Of a stretch of 64,000 nt of DNA, positions 43,265-54,500 are shown piece by piece. Within the stretch, counting starts at the first letter, position 1; each line of letters starts with the position of its first letter. The position numbers were made by a program, and so were the translations under genes. This stretch comes from Oopsacas minuta (taxonomy: Eukaryota; Porifera; Hexactinellida; Lyssacinosida; Leucopsacidae). Where the stretch lies: positions 248,001-312,000 of the forward strand of contig JAKMXF010000110.1 in NCBI GenBank assembly GCA_024704765.1, written 5' to 3'. The notes beneath the pieces were generated by a model. That model was given only the letters and a program-made list of their open reading frames with translations, ran no database searches and was not told where the DNA came from.

Positions 43265-46200
43265 AACTCTAAAGAAATGAATATACTTAAATTAAGTGAC
43301 TATAAAATTTCAAATAACAATTGCAAACTTGTATTTCTTGTATAAATTTCAAAGTGATGAAAAAATTCAACTTACTTTTTCATTAGTTTCATCATTATCC
43401 TGTAGAATATTTCTGTGTTGTTGGTAAGGATCAGAAAAGTAATTGAGAAGTGTGTGTAGTATTGGAAGGAATCTGATTCCACTGATAATTGTATCTCACT
43501 ATATTCATGCTGTTATTTATATATAATCTAATATGAAAGTCTTGTAGCCTCGGATGATTGCTGTAGTGGTGCATTAAGTTACTGGATAAGGACCAGTAAA
43601 TACAAGTATTGTGTAATTGAAACTGAAATGCTGAGCAATTCCATAATCGGTAAACTGAAACATGCGTAAAGTTTCGTCTGTTACATCACGTGCAGATGAG
43701 CTCAATGGAATTATAATACTATTTATCTTGAACTAAAATTGCTACAAATACCAGGCTGCAACTAAACCACATTGGAATGCAAAATATATTTTCATTTTGA
43801 ATCGGAACAGAAACATACAGTATGGTATCTTTAGAACAGAAAGTATAGTGCTTCAGTGAAGAAGAAAAGGTACTAGTTCACTTTAGAATCGCGCTTGGGA
43901 AATTGCGGTTTTTTGTTCCAGATTTCTTAGATAAACTGGAAAACGTAATCAGTACTTGAATAGGATAATTAGGAATTAGTTGCTGCTAAATCTTTTCGAA
44001 ATGCGTCGAGCATGATAATTATTTCGACAGCTAGATAGCACGATTACAGAAATTACTGAAGCTAAAGCTGTTGATGAAATAACATAATCAATAATGTGTA
44101 GGTAAAACATTACTTAACGTTACTTAATCATATGGGACGAGAATTTATCAAAAATATCCCTCTTACCATTAATGTGATTTATATTGGCCGACTTGTGGCA
44201 AATCGTTCCAAAATGTTACAGTTACAGTTCACAAATGTTGTGGTAGGAAAGGATATCAAAATACATCCTAATTACTTGACAATTTCCGTGTGTCAATAAA
44301 CAAATCGAATCAAGAATATGTGTTACTCATAAACAAACTATTCTAACAAAAGATAATTCCTTATTTAACTATATCCTCAATGGGAAATCAGGTGATAAAG
44401 ATAAACTATATAGCAAGTATTCCATGTATGAAATATTTCCTCTTTATTAACGAAATTCGTGCGAAACACGACTTGCTAATAGGAAAACTCCACTGTATAT
44501 GGTTGGTTGACTGTGTCTAGCTTAGTGTGTTCTCCAACTTAGGGGCCATTCAAACGATAGAAACGCGCAAATTCTGAAAATTTCACCCCCTACCTGTGTC
44601 ACGCTTTTGGCAATACAAAAAGAATAGGGACTGTGCACTTCACACACCACCTCCTAGGTAACGTTACGTAACATTTGAACGGCTCCTTGGGGTTCATTGG
44701 GAGTATTATGTAGTGGGTCATATAAATCAAATAAGGGGCCATAACCCAAAAGGTTGTATAACACTGATACTTATTTTGAGTGATATCTATGAAATGAAAA
44801 TATGGCATAATTTTTGCATAAACAGGAAGAGGTTAAAATATAAATAGAATATTTAGAATAGCGCGGCAGTAATTGAAATATAAATCAGATTTACCATTAA
44901 AATGCTTTATGTAAATCAAATCATTGAATTTCACTGATTATTAAACTCCAATCAAATTGCTTTGCATAAACTCGAAGAAAAAGTAAAAAGTCAGACAAAA
45001 TAATCAAAACATTAGGATATTGTATAATGCACTTGTTAATAAGAAAATATTAGTAATCAGTGTTTTGTAATAACGTTTACTCTGGCAGACGCACACTTGT
45101 TCAATAGGCAAATCCCTATTTGTGGGATAAATTATTCAAATTTGATCGGAGAAGTTCCAAACAGATTTGTGATGAATATTAGTTACAGAATATGTTTGTT
45201 ATTATAGAAAAACTCTCCTTATATTGAAGCTCAAGGGACAGGGATGATTACTTCGATATGAGCGGATTATTTGCTATAGCCACGTACGCCCGGAGTATTC
45301 CAAATGTAAACCCCATTGCTCTAAATGATAGGGTTGCTTTTAATAAATTAAGTTAAGAAGAATGGCCACCACTAATGAATTATTCAAAAAATGATTCGTC
45401 ACAATTTATCAAATATTAATTAAATCGATGACTAGCTTTGCTTTTTGATGTGTTCTCGGTAAAACTTAATTAATATAGAACATATTCCAGAAAAAGGTAG
45501 CGGGTTCATATTTCCAATAATTGCCAAAGATACACAAATGCAAATTAGTGGAAGATAACTATATTATAGATCTTAATAATACAAGTGGATACAAACATTA
45601 TCAGTATCAGGGAAATGCGTCAAGACATACGCTGAATGCTAATTATTGGGGAGTTATGTGGTCTTATGTCAGCCTCATAACACAATACGTATTATAATTT
45701 ACATAAATTATACTTGAGTATGTGAATAACCTAAATACACCCATTGGGAAGGAATAATGGTATCTACGTACACTGTAGCTGAGCAGTCGAAACTGGAAGT
45801 AATTCCTGACCTATTGAAAAATACGTACACAAGATAGGAAGAAAATGAAACTTTGTACTGTGGTAATATATGAGTATAATAATCATATCTAGAAACCAAA
45901 TGCAAGCAGAAATAGCAGATGCAAATAACACAGGTGCATTGTGATACATCATGTACAGATAACCTTGTATGTGCCTTATAACGTTAGCAAAATATGGTGA
46001 ATTATCATAGGGAAATACACGATGATATATTACATACAAATAGCAGTCATGCTATATTAAATTCATATGTGTGATTAAGGAAGTCTACTGTAGTCAATTT
46101 CAAAATAACTCTATCGATAAATTGATTAATGGCGAAAAAAGTGATACTTTTTCTAAAGAAATATGTACTATAAATATATGAAATATCTTTTATGATATCA

Positions 46201-46619
46201 CCTTATTAACAGTTAGTAGAACAAATACTGATGCAATTTATATATCGGAAATAATACACATACGAGTAGTGTAAATAGACTTCCTCAGATAACAATATTT
46301 CCTCTTATAGAGGCAGCTGAATTTAATATAATGATATGCCTTGGTTAATTAAAAACGCCTTCGAAATCAAATCATTCAACTCAATACATTTTGTACCATG
46401 GCTGAATGGGTAAAGTAATTATTATGTTTTCCACTGCTCGAAATACTCCATATCAGTATTCTGGACAAACAGGTAGCAAATATACGTAAATAGTAATTGA
46501 AAAATAAATAATACACAATAAATATTCACTTAGAAAACAAGATAAAACCGTAGCATTCCAAAGAACCAAATATACAAAACTTGTAGTAAATTACGAAATC
46601 AGAAATCCAATAATATTAC
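43265..46619. other. 3.4-kb stretch without recognisable genes
   Basis: 5' flank of the FRS2-like gene and 3' flank of the propeller gene. About 44541-44687 is a small inverted-repeat element with ends GGGGCCATTCAAACG and CATTTGAACGGCTCC. About 45213-45270 is a family A MITE fragment. The remainder is AT-rich and shows nothing I can name. Confidence 0.5.
44541..44687. repeat. MITE with GGGGCCATTCAAACG ends
   Basis: The left end GGGGCCATTCAAACGATAGA and the right end ACATTTGAACGGCTCC are inverted repeats of about 15 bp, two to three mismatches, enclosing about 115 bp with ACGTTACGT in the right half. The only copy in the window; superfamily unknown. Confidence 0.6.
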
Positions 46620-48110
46620 CTAAAAATATTCCAAAAGTAAATGGCTACATCCACCAGATCTGAACGTAACTACAATCTTATTATTATCAGTTATAGCAAT
46701 CGCATTTGGTTCAAAACATTCCCATGCTGCAGTATCAAATGTCTTTAAGAAAGAACCTTCTATATCAACTTTCTTTATAAGATTACTCTTCAAATCTGTA
46801 ATAAATAAATCACAATTTTTGTCCATACAAAAGTTATTAGCGTGAGTGAAAGGAATACTATATTTATTGGTAACAATTTGTGAGATTTTAACCCCAGATT
46901 GAGAATTTAGAAGATGGATTAAATCTCTTTCTAATTCTAAAATGAATAATACATTATTATGTATTAATATTCCTGTGGTGAAAGACATTCCTTCAGTTTC
47001 CAATGCTCTAACGAATTTCAGGTCAGAGTTGAAGACAGAAATATTTGGCTTGTTCGTAGCTACAAATATTTCATTACTACTTGCGGTGATATGATCAGGA
47101 ATATGAGTATATCCAGGTGACGTTAGTTTGGAGTTTGTAATAGCATAATAGTTGGCGAGGGAGAATTTGAAAATACACGATTTTCCAATGTCTGTAATAA
47201 ATAGATAATCATTTTGTATAACTATTCCATAGGGATTTTTCATATCTTTCGTTCCAAATTCGGATAAGTATTTACCTTCGATTGTCCATACCTGCACTTT
47301 ATTATTATCACAGATAAAAACTCTATTAGTTTTCTCATGAATGCAAATTCCATTTGGATACATTTCCTTACCAATTTTTGGACGGAATTTAGTGACAACT
47401 GACATATCCAGTGATCTATAGCTGGGCTTACGTGGCTTAAGTGGAGGGCCATGTTCATGTAATATCTCACGAATATTTGGTAATGGTTCTATCTGTGTAG
47501 GTGTATCTGAATTTGTAGGGATAGTAGGCATAGCTTCCTTTACCGGGTGACTAGGTATATGTTGTTCAGAGGTAGATTTAGTCAAAGTTCTCGTCTTTGG
47601 GAAAGGTCGACGATTAGTCTCTGTATTATCAGATCCATAAAATTGCTCATTCATAGAATTATTCAGAAATGTAACTTTACTGAAAGTTCTCTTAGGAACG
47701 ACCATTTCATAAATTTCTCCGAAATTAGAAATATCATCTTTTAGTTGAGTGAATTGACAGAAAAAATGAATGTTCGTATTTACAATTTTAGATTGAAGAT
47801 CCTTTATTTTCTTATCAAATTCAGCAATATTTCTTTCCATCTTCTCAACCGCAAAATTTCCTTTTACGGAAGGAATAACGTTTTCTAATTCCATTTTAGA
47901 CTCCGTCATGCTCTTTATGGTATCAAACGTCTGTTCATTTCTTTTCTCAAATTCGTTGGTTAAACCTTGGAGCTTTTCTAACAGTTCCCGTTTCCTGTCG
48001 TGTATTACTTGAATAAGATTATCAAAAATCCTACATATCTTATCATGAGCACTCTCTGTAACTTGTTCAGTCATGCAATTATCCTCTAATTTATAATAGT
48101 ATACTAACAT
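46620..48110 (-). CDS. Coiled-coil plus NHL-type beta-propeller protein, intronless
   Basis: A single exon. ATG at 48110 gives 496 residues; a second in-frame ATG at 48074 (MTEQVTES) may be the true start. Residues ~25-130 are coiled coil (LIQVIHDRKRELLEKLQGL) of the kind that follows B-boxes in TRIM proteins. A Ser/Thr/Pro-rich linker follows. From ~245 on, six-bladed NHL-like repeats are visible: MYPNGICIHEKTNRVFICD, LSEFGTKDMKNPYGIVI, DLFITDLKSNLIKKVDI and ECFEPNAIAITDNNKIVVTF. This is the TRIM-NHL layout without RING or B-box, so no ubiquitin-ligase activity is expected. Intronless TRIM/NHL-like genes are abundant in some invertebrates (established in broad terms). It might be a truncated TRIM-NHL retrocopy or an independent scaffold; the intact 1.5-kb frame argues against a dead copy. 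Confidence 0.75.
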   Translation of the reverse strand: MLVYYYKLEDNCMTEQVTESAHDKICRIFDNLIQVIHDRKRELLEKLQGLTNEFEKRNEQTFDTIKSMTESKMELENVIPSVKGNFAVEKMERNIAEFDKKIKDLQSKIVNTNIHFFCQFTQLKDDISNFGEIYEMVVPKRTFSKVTFLNNSMNEQFYGSDNTETNRRPFPKTRTLTKSTSEQHIPSHPVKEAMPTIPTNSDTPTQIEPLPNIREILHEHGPPLKPRKPSYRSLDMSVVTKFRPKIGKEMYPNGICIHEKTNRVFICDNNKVQVWTIEGKYLSEFGTKDMKNPYGIVIQNDYLFITDIGKSCIFKFSLANYYAITNSKLTSPGYTHIPDHITASSNEIFVATNKPNISVFNSDLKFVRALETEGMSFTTGILIHNNVLFILELERDLIHLLNSQSGVKISQIVTNKYSIPFTHANNFCMDKNCDLFITDLKSNLIKKVDIEGSFLKTFDTAAWECFEPNAIAITDNNKIVVTFRSGGCSHLLLEYF

Positions 48111-48576
48111 TGTAAATTCTGGGCGTTAATTAATTGTAAATGGAAGCTAAGTATTGCCGATTAATATTCGGGAAGATGGTAGTTCGAATTCAACTTATTC
48201 AAACGTGTAAATACAAGCTTACCGGTTGATAGGGTCTTTACAAAATGAAGTATATGTATGACATAAGTATTGAAAATATTCTGGGAAGATTTGCTAAACT
48301 GGAAAGCAGAAATTCGATCGCGAGTTGTAAATAAATGTCCAAAGATGCCCTAGATATCAACATAGCGTCTCAACAATCCATGAAATTTGGCATCTCAATG
48401 ATACCCGAAACAAAATAATAATATCAATGGTGTGATTAATTGCAAATATAAATATCAGATCAATAATATACAGATACGCACACAATTAGAAGGAGAAATA
48501 CATTCAAAGCCTACGGAATAATAGCAAAAGATATAAAGAGTAAAAGAATCGATCAAAAAATGATAATATGAAATAA
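48111..48576. other. Spacer between propeller and syntaxin genes
   Basis: Both neighbours run leftward, so this is the syntaxin 3' flank and propeller-gene promoter. AT-rich; no feature recognised. Confidence 0.4.
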
Positions 48577-49530
48577 TTATCTCAAAGCACCTGCAACGCC
48601 TGCAGCTATTGCAATAACGACAATAACGCCAACTACAATAGCGATTACCACTGATATAATTATACATACAATTATATACAACTTCTTTTTTGATTTTCTA
48701 GTGTACACAATTGCTTGATGTGTTTCCTTCGCTGCAATGTAAACATGTTCTTTAGCTATTTCAACCTGTAGGTCAATTCTATCAATGACTTCACCTTGTT
48801 CATCAATCAAACGAGCTAACTCATCAAACATCTCCTGTAGTTCTCTCATATTCTCTTCAAGCTGTAGAATGTCATTATGTCTCTGCTCAATTTCATCCAA
48901 AGCTTGTTTACTTTGTTGTTTTTGTGAACCAAACTCATCAGAGAATATATTAGGTTTGTGGACATTTAGCATTTCATCAATTTCTTCATCATTTATATCC
49001 TTTCCAACTATTTTGAGTTGTCTTTTTATTCGCTCTTTACATCTGCTACGATACGTAGTCTGTTCCTGTTGATATTGATCCATTATTGTATTGAAACGCT
49101 TGATAATAGAGTTACATTGGACTTTATGCATACGGTAGTCTGCATCATTTCGATTCTCAACTGCTTCATCTCGCTCAAGTCGTTTACCTAAGGCCTGTAT
49201 GTTTGCTTGTACGTGTCTAGATATACTGCTTACCTTCTCCATAATCCCTTCTAGTTCTCTACGCTGTGTTTCTGGAGCTACAGCCTTGACAAGTAACTCA
49301 GCATGAATATGACTGATATGACGTACATGGTTTTCTATCTCGTTCACATTCTGTTTTAGAGATTCGAATTTGGTAAAGTAATCATCTTCAAGTAGTGAAT
49401 GTCTGTTAGCTGAAATTTCTGATTGGTCTAGTGGAGCTATTGTGTATGCAGACGTAACAAGTTCTACGTTATTTTCTGAGGTTATAGGGGCGAGTTGAGC
49501 TAGCCTGTCTCGCAAAGCTAGCGATGACAT
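48577..49530 (-). CDS. Syntaxin (Qa-SNARE), syntaxin-1 type, intronless
   Basis: A single exon of 317 residues from ATG at 49530 (MSSLALRDRL). An N-terminal helical (Habc-type) region spans ~50-170 (DDYFTKFESLKQNVNEIENHV). The SNARE motif spans ~210-275: LDEIEQRHNDILQLEENMREL, MFDELARLIDEQGEVIDRID, with the zero-layer Gln in the DEQGEVIDRI block. Then comes KSKKK and a C-terminal membrane span from LYIIVCIIISVVIAIVVG on. This is the plasma-membrane syntaxin 1-4 pattern. It drives vesicle fusion with SNAP-25/VAMP partners. Complete, no odd residues seen. Which vertebrate paralogue it matches cannot be told. Confidence 0.9.
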   Translation of the reverse strand: MSSLALRDRLAQLAPITSENNVELVTSAYTIAPLDQSEISANRHSLLEDDYFTKFESLKQNVNEIENHVRHISHIHAELLVKAVAPETQRRELEGIMEKVSSISRHVQANIQALGKRLERDEAVENRNDADYRMHKVQCNSIIKRFNTIMDQYQQEQTTYRSRCKERIKRQLKIVGKDINDEEIDEMLNVHKPNIFSDEFGSQKQQSKQALDEIEQRHNDILQLEENMRELQEMFDELARLIDEQGEVIDRIDLQVEIAKEHVYIAAKETHQAIVYTRKSKKKLYIIVCIIISVVIAIVVGVIVVIAIAAGVAGALR

Positions 49531-49777
49531 TTCCAATAGCTATTTGGGAAAATACGAATGTTAGCAAAAACTAGGACATTAATAATAAAGACTATTTGTG
49601 TAGAATACACCTGCAATGAAATAATAAATGGAGATGAATTACGTAATTAATTTAAAAGTTCACATGAAACCACCAACTAGTAAATAGTAATCGACTAATT
49701 TACTTGCAAACTTGTAATACCAATTACAATGGATTAAAAGGAGCATTTTCATAATACTTTATCGATTGCAGAATTTG

Positions 49778-49955
49778 CAGTCAACTCCCGTTATATCGAC
49801 ACGGATATATCCAAATACCCGCTTATTTCAAAGTCTGAATTTGTACAAAAATGGATGCCAAACCGTTAAAATTAACATAAATTACATCGGTTAGATCGAA
49901 CTCTGCTTAGTAATATTCGCAGCCCCTTGAGCTTCGATATAATGGGAGTGGACTG
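49778..49955. repeat. MITE family A, reference-quality copy
   Basis: 178 bp from CAGTCAACTCCCGTTATATC to CGATATAATGGGAGTGGACTG. It has all family blocks in order ('cccgcttatttcaaagtctg', 'ggatgccaaaccgttaaaat', 'cagccccttgagcttcgata') and is the best template for aligning the other copies. Confidence 0.85.
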
Positions 49956-50260
49956 CATATATCTGCGTAGCCAGATGGACATAGAAAGCAGCTCAAAAGT
50001 GGTGTGGGAAACTAACGTAGCTTTTAGTGCACCTCAGTTGTTGAGTTTTATAGTCTGGCTACAAATCCTGAAGCTAGAAATGGGGTGTTAACACCTCCAA
50101 ATTTCAGGAAATGAAACCAGGCAAATACAGTCAACTCAAGTTTTATCGAGGCTCAAGGGACCGCAATAATTAGTTAATTAAAAGTAATAAAATTTATACA
50201 ATTATCTAAGAATGCAAGTTCTAAAAACAAAAATTGAATCATCTTGTCACACACATAATA

Positions 50261-50557
50261 CAGTAGTACCTCTATATTTGGTGGAGGTCGGGCCAGCGAA
50301 TCTCCTGATAACCCTCCATTAATTTCATGGATCTGATGGATTTCTTTGGACTTCAGAGAATCCAAATCTATCCGAAATCCATAATCCATAATCCATCTGC
50401 CCCTTCTATGTGAGGCATAATTTGCTCTAGAGTATCCCCATGCCTCACTCCCCGTTTATAGAGGTTGGTTTCTATGGAAATGAATGAAGGTGGACCAAAA
50501 TTGCCCGCTTATAGAGGTTCCCCATTTATAGAGAACCCACTTATAGAGATAGCACTG
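50261..50557. repeat. TIR element related to family B, ~297 bp
   Basis: It starts CAGTAGTACCTCTATATTTG and ends ACTTATAGAGATAGCACTG, TA on both sides. The interior contains several 'tatagaggtt' blocks. The ends share CAGTG and the ACCTC/GAGGT core with family B. Confidence 0.6.
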
Positions 50558-51545
50558 TACTTTATACGGACAGTATACAGGAACAGGCAAGTGTCAAGAG
50601 TAAGCACAACTCGAGACTGGTTCTGGATTCCAGAACTACCAATACCAACTGGAAGGCGTGGGAGCCCAAAGAATCGGAAAGGGAAACAGATGATCATACT
50701 CTAAATTGTATTCACATAATACCTAATCTCTAGTAGTTTTCACTGTGCCGACTATACTACCATTAGTATATTTAGCCCAGTATCTAGTATTGATCTTGGT
50801 TCATATTTGCATAGTTTCGCCAAACAACGTTAAAGGCCCTCAGCAATGCTAAATGTAACTAAATAAGTGAATATTGACAAGCAAAATCCAGTTTACGAAG
50901 ACAGTATTTGAATTATTTTGAAATTAAAAAATTATTATTATTATTATTATTACCACGTATATCAAACAAATCTATGCATATTCTCTCAAAAGATTGTATT
51001 TCGTGATTATTTTAGGATATACGAAAACAGACTAATTATAATATATTTTACAGATGTTATAACAAATTGAACTTTCTCATTCATGAATAAGCACATCTTA
51101 TAAACACAGAAACCATAAAATATGCTATCAGTGGTCTAACTTTCAACATCGTATTATGCGCAAACACAGCCACTGAAAGCTTTTACAAGATTGTAAATGA
51201 AACACTAATGATGCCTTAGGAATAGAATGCTATGGAAACCTAATCGCATTCTACGTATTCACAATTTATGCATGATTGACATTCTTCCTAAGATAATATT
51301 CGTTGAGATAACTGAAAATTAATTAGATCAACCAAGGACTTTGCGTTTGATAATTTGACCATTTAGTTTGTTCTTGGAAAGATCTAATTAGAAGAATATT
51401 GAATTTAATTGATTGCTATTTCTGTAGACGATTATTCATTGATTCATTGTTGAGCAAGCGTAGTAGTTGTAATAGTAGAGAAATAAATTCTACAGACCAG
51501 TTATCTTCTTTCTGCATTGGATTTCTCTCCAGAATTAAATTTATT

Positions 51546-54500
51546 ATGGCAACGAGTTGTGCTGATCCAAGGAAGGCTGCCATAATCTCTGATCAAAACG
51601 GATTTATTTCCAACCTAGAAAAGCACCATGCTTCTCTTGGGTAAGTACACAGCCTCTCAAATAATAATTTACTTCATTTTATAGTGTTTTTAGTAGAAAT
51701 TTTCTTCCGTTTACTTTCACTCTAACTCACTAACTTCTTATACAAGATTGTAAGCTCTACTGAGATTACTCTAAATCTTTCTAACTATATCTTGTAATAG
51801 AGTATAGCGCTTGATATATTCTTATATACTTACTATCAACCATCTCGCATCCACTACTAGGGTTAGGGCGCTCTCATATCCATCCACAGAATCTATGCTG
51901 GAGCTAGCAATCCATACTCGTGTGATTTATACTGTCTATTTCTATCTACCTAACTTATAAATATTTGCTTTCGTATTACGCATAGCTCATGCTACAGCCA
52001 CGATTTGAGATTTGTATTAGACTGATTTCTTCGCTTTGCAAACGATATTTATGCAAATTTCAAAATATCCTTGACTTGAACTCGAGATTACTTCAGAATA
52101 TAACTAACTGAGTCTAGAATGTGGAAATTATTGATTTATTTGATGGCTATTTTATCTGTAATTCATATTAGAATCTTGGAATATATGATTTATATATCCA
52201 GATACGCCTTACGATAATCTATGACTTATAATAGAATACTTTCCCTCGAATTTATCAAATATCAACTCATACTATATGTGCCTGCCGAAACAACTTTACC
52301 ATTTGTATCGTTGATCATTTGAAACCCATCTATACATACTCCGTTTACTATATTTACTTTCCGAAATCAGAGTCCCTTGATTTAGCAATCTTACGCTCTC
52401 GAAGTGTGACAACATGGTCATGTCACACGGTGTCAATTTGTACAAAGTTCGTATCAGTAATCACTTTCATCTCAAAACTCATTTTTGCCATAATGTCATT
52501 ATTCACGACTCACGAGTTATATAAAAGTTCATGGTTCAAACATGGTTTATCAGCTCATGTTGGTCCATATTATTCATATCACAACTCAAAAGTTCATGAA
52601 AGTGGCGAATCTCATCCAACTTGGATTATCTGAACTGTTTTAGACAATTCAAAACGTTCTGGCTATGTATAATACAGATAATCTATGTATAATGGATATA
52701 AACTGTGAACAGGGAGCATACTTTGTTCAACCTAGTTCGTATACTCATTGGATTATTTTAACACACTAATATTTACTTTTACATACTCTTGTTCTAATTA
52801 TACGAATGCATAATGGCTGTATTTGCGAGAAAGATTCCTCAGTGAGTCAGTCCAATATTTTTCAAATCATGGCTTATCTTTTCAAAAGATGTATATACAT
52901 ATATGTGTTCGTATAAGCGATTGTTATTTGTAAGGAATGACTTGTATCTCTACTCTACTAGAACTTTGTATCGGAGTGTCCCAGTCCTTCCTATCAACAT
53001 CAATCTCTTCTCCCTCTACCACTGTGTTAGATTACGAGGAGGATTCCATGAGGTAATCTATATATATTAGTTAGTTTATTATTATCATATTTGACTCTCA
53101 ATTGCTCATGATAAGGAGTACGTGACAATAGTTCTTTGGTGTACATGATAGTGACTGATCGACTGTACAGTCAAAAGCTTTATGTAAAGGCCAGTGGCCA
53201 ATCGGCCACCCAAGGAACTGGCTTGTTTAACTTTAGTTATGTGGCTGTATATATCCAGTTGGTCCCGTATACTCAGATTTAACATGCTTTACTAGTAATT
53301 GTTACAATTGCATAATATTGAACTCTATTTAGGTTACAAGAAAGAAGGAATGGCCTTTGATAGCCAAACAACTATTCTATCCACAACAATCTATCTCAAG
53401 AGTAGCTTACTTACTTCATTATCAATATTATCAGTAAGTTTATATACAAATAGTTTACAATAGCTTTACAGAGTGTACATATTCTACATTGCTACTTGTT
53501 ATTTGTAGGTTATTATTCAGTTTTGAGATAAGTCATTCTCGTTCATCAAGAATACCTCGTTCTCTCAATTCCTCGATTCCTACTTTAGTTATCCCAGCTC
53601 TGTATGAACCTCCTATAAATGAAGGTGAGTACTTCTACCACAACAGAAATATACATTATTGATATGTTTCTTCTCTAATACCAACAGTTAGAAGAGATTT
53701 ATTTATACACGCCAGTTATACTCCTGTTATATCGAAGCTCAAGGGTCGCAATAATTCATTCGATATACCTGATGACACATATATTACTTTGACAATATGC
53801 GACCATATTTGTATACTTTCAGAAATCGATATAAGGGGGTATTTTCGCTATATCTGTGTTCGATATAACGCGAGTTGGCTGTATATTGAAGATGGACCAT
53901 GATTGAAATTACCAATTCTCTTATACATTTATAGATCCTTCATCTCATTACACTCATACAGATATATCTCTAACAAGATTAAGATGCTCTCTCCTATCAG
54001 GATATCCTAATGAAGTAGAGCTGGCTATCAATACTTTAGTTATTCTATCTTCTAGAAAACAGTTCTGTCTCACATATGTGAGTTAACTTCGCTTGCCTAA
54101 ACACATTGTGTCTCTCTATCATAAATCCCCAGTTACGTCACTACAATACTATTATTTATCACACATTATTATACCTAGGAACTGACTTTATTGGATTTAC
54201 TACTAGCACATGTGGGTATATTCAAAGGTACTTTATCTTATGTCTCATAACCACATACTCTATATACTTAAAATTAATAATACTATTGATATTCTGTAGG
54301 AAAGGACTTGTGGGATCTTTTTAATTCAACTGAATATGCTGGTATGCATAACATGGATCAGATATGGTCTCAGCTACTACTACCTGACCAATACTTACGC
54401 TACATACAACCTCATACAGAATACACATCCTACTCTCTATCTGAGGAGTATCGAGATATACTAGCTCCTCTTGAAATAGCAGAGAAGGGAGATTATATAT

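Larger units (their letters stand above)
49531..51545. other. Divergent spacer between syntaxin and ARID2, with two MITEs
   Basis: It contains a full family A MITE at 49778-49955 and a ~300-bp TIR element at 50261-50557. A short ATT microsatellite lies at about 50932-50953. No gene is seen. Both flanking genes start outward from here, so promoters are expected at its edges. Confidence 0.6.

Noticed and set aside
52319-52633. 104-residue plus-strand frame in ARID2 intron 1
   Set aside because: It has a Ser/Thr/His-rich, low-complexity composition and no splice context, and it would interrupt the ARID domain that is formed by the flanking exons.
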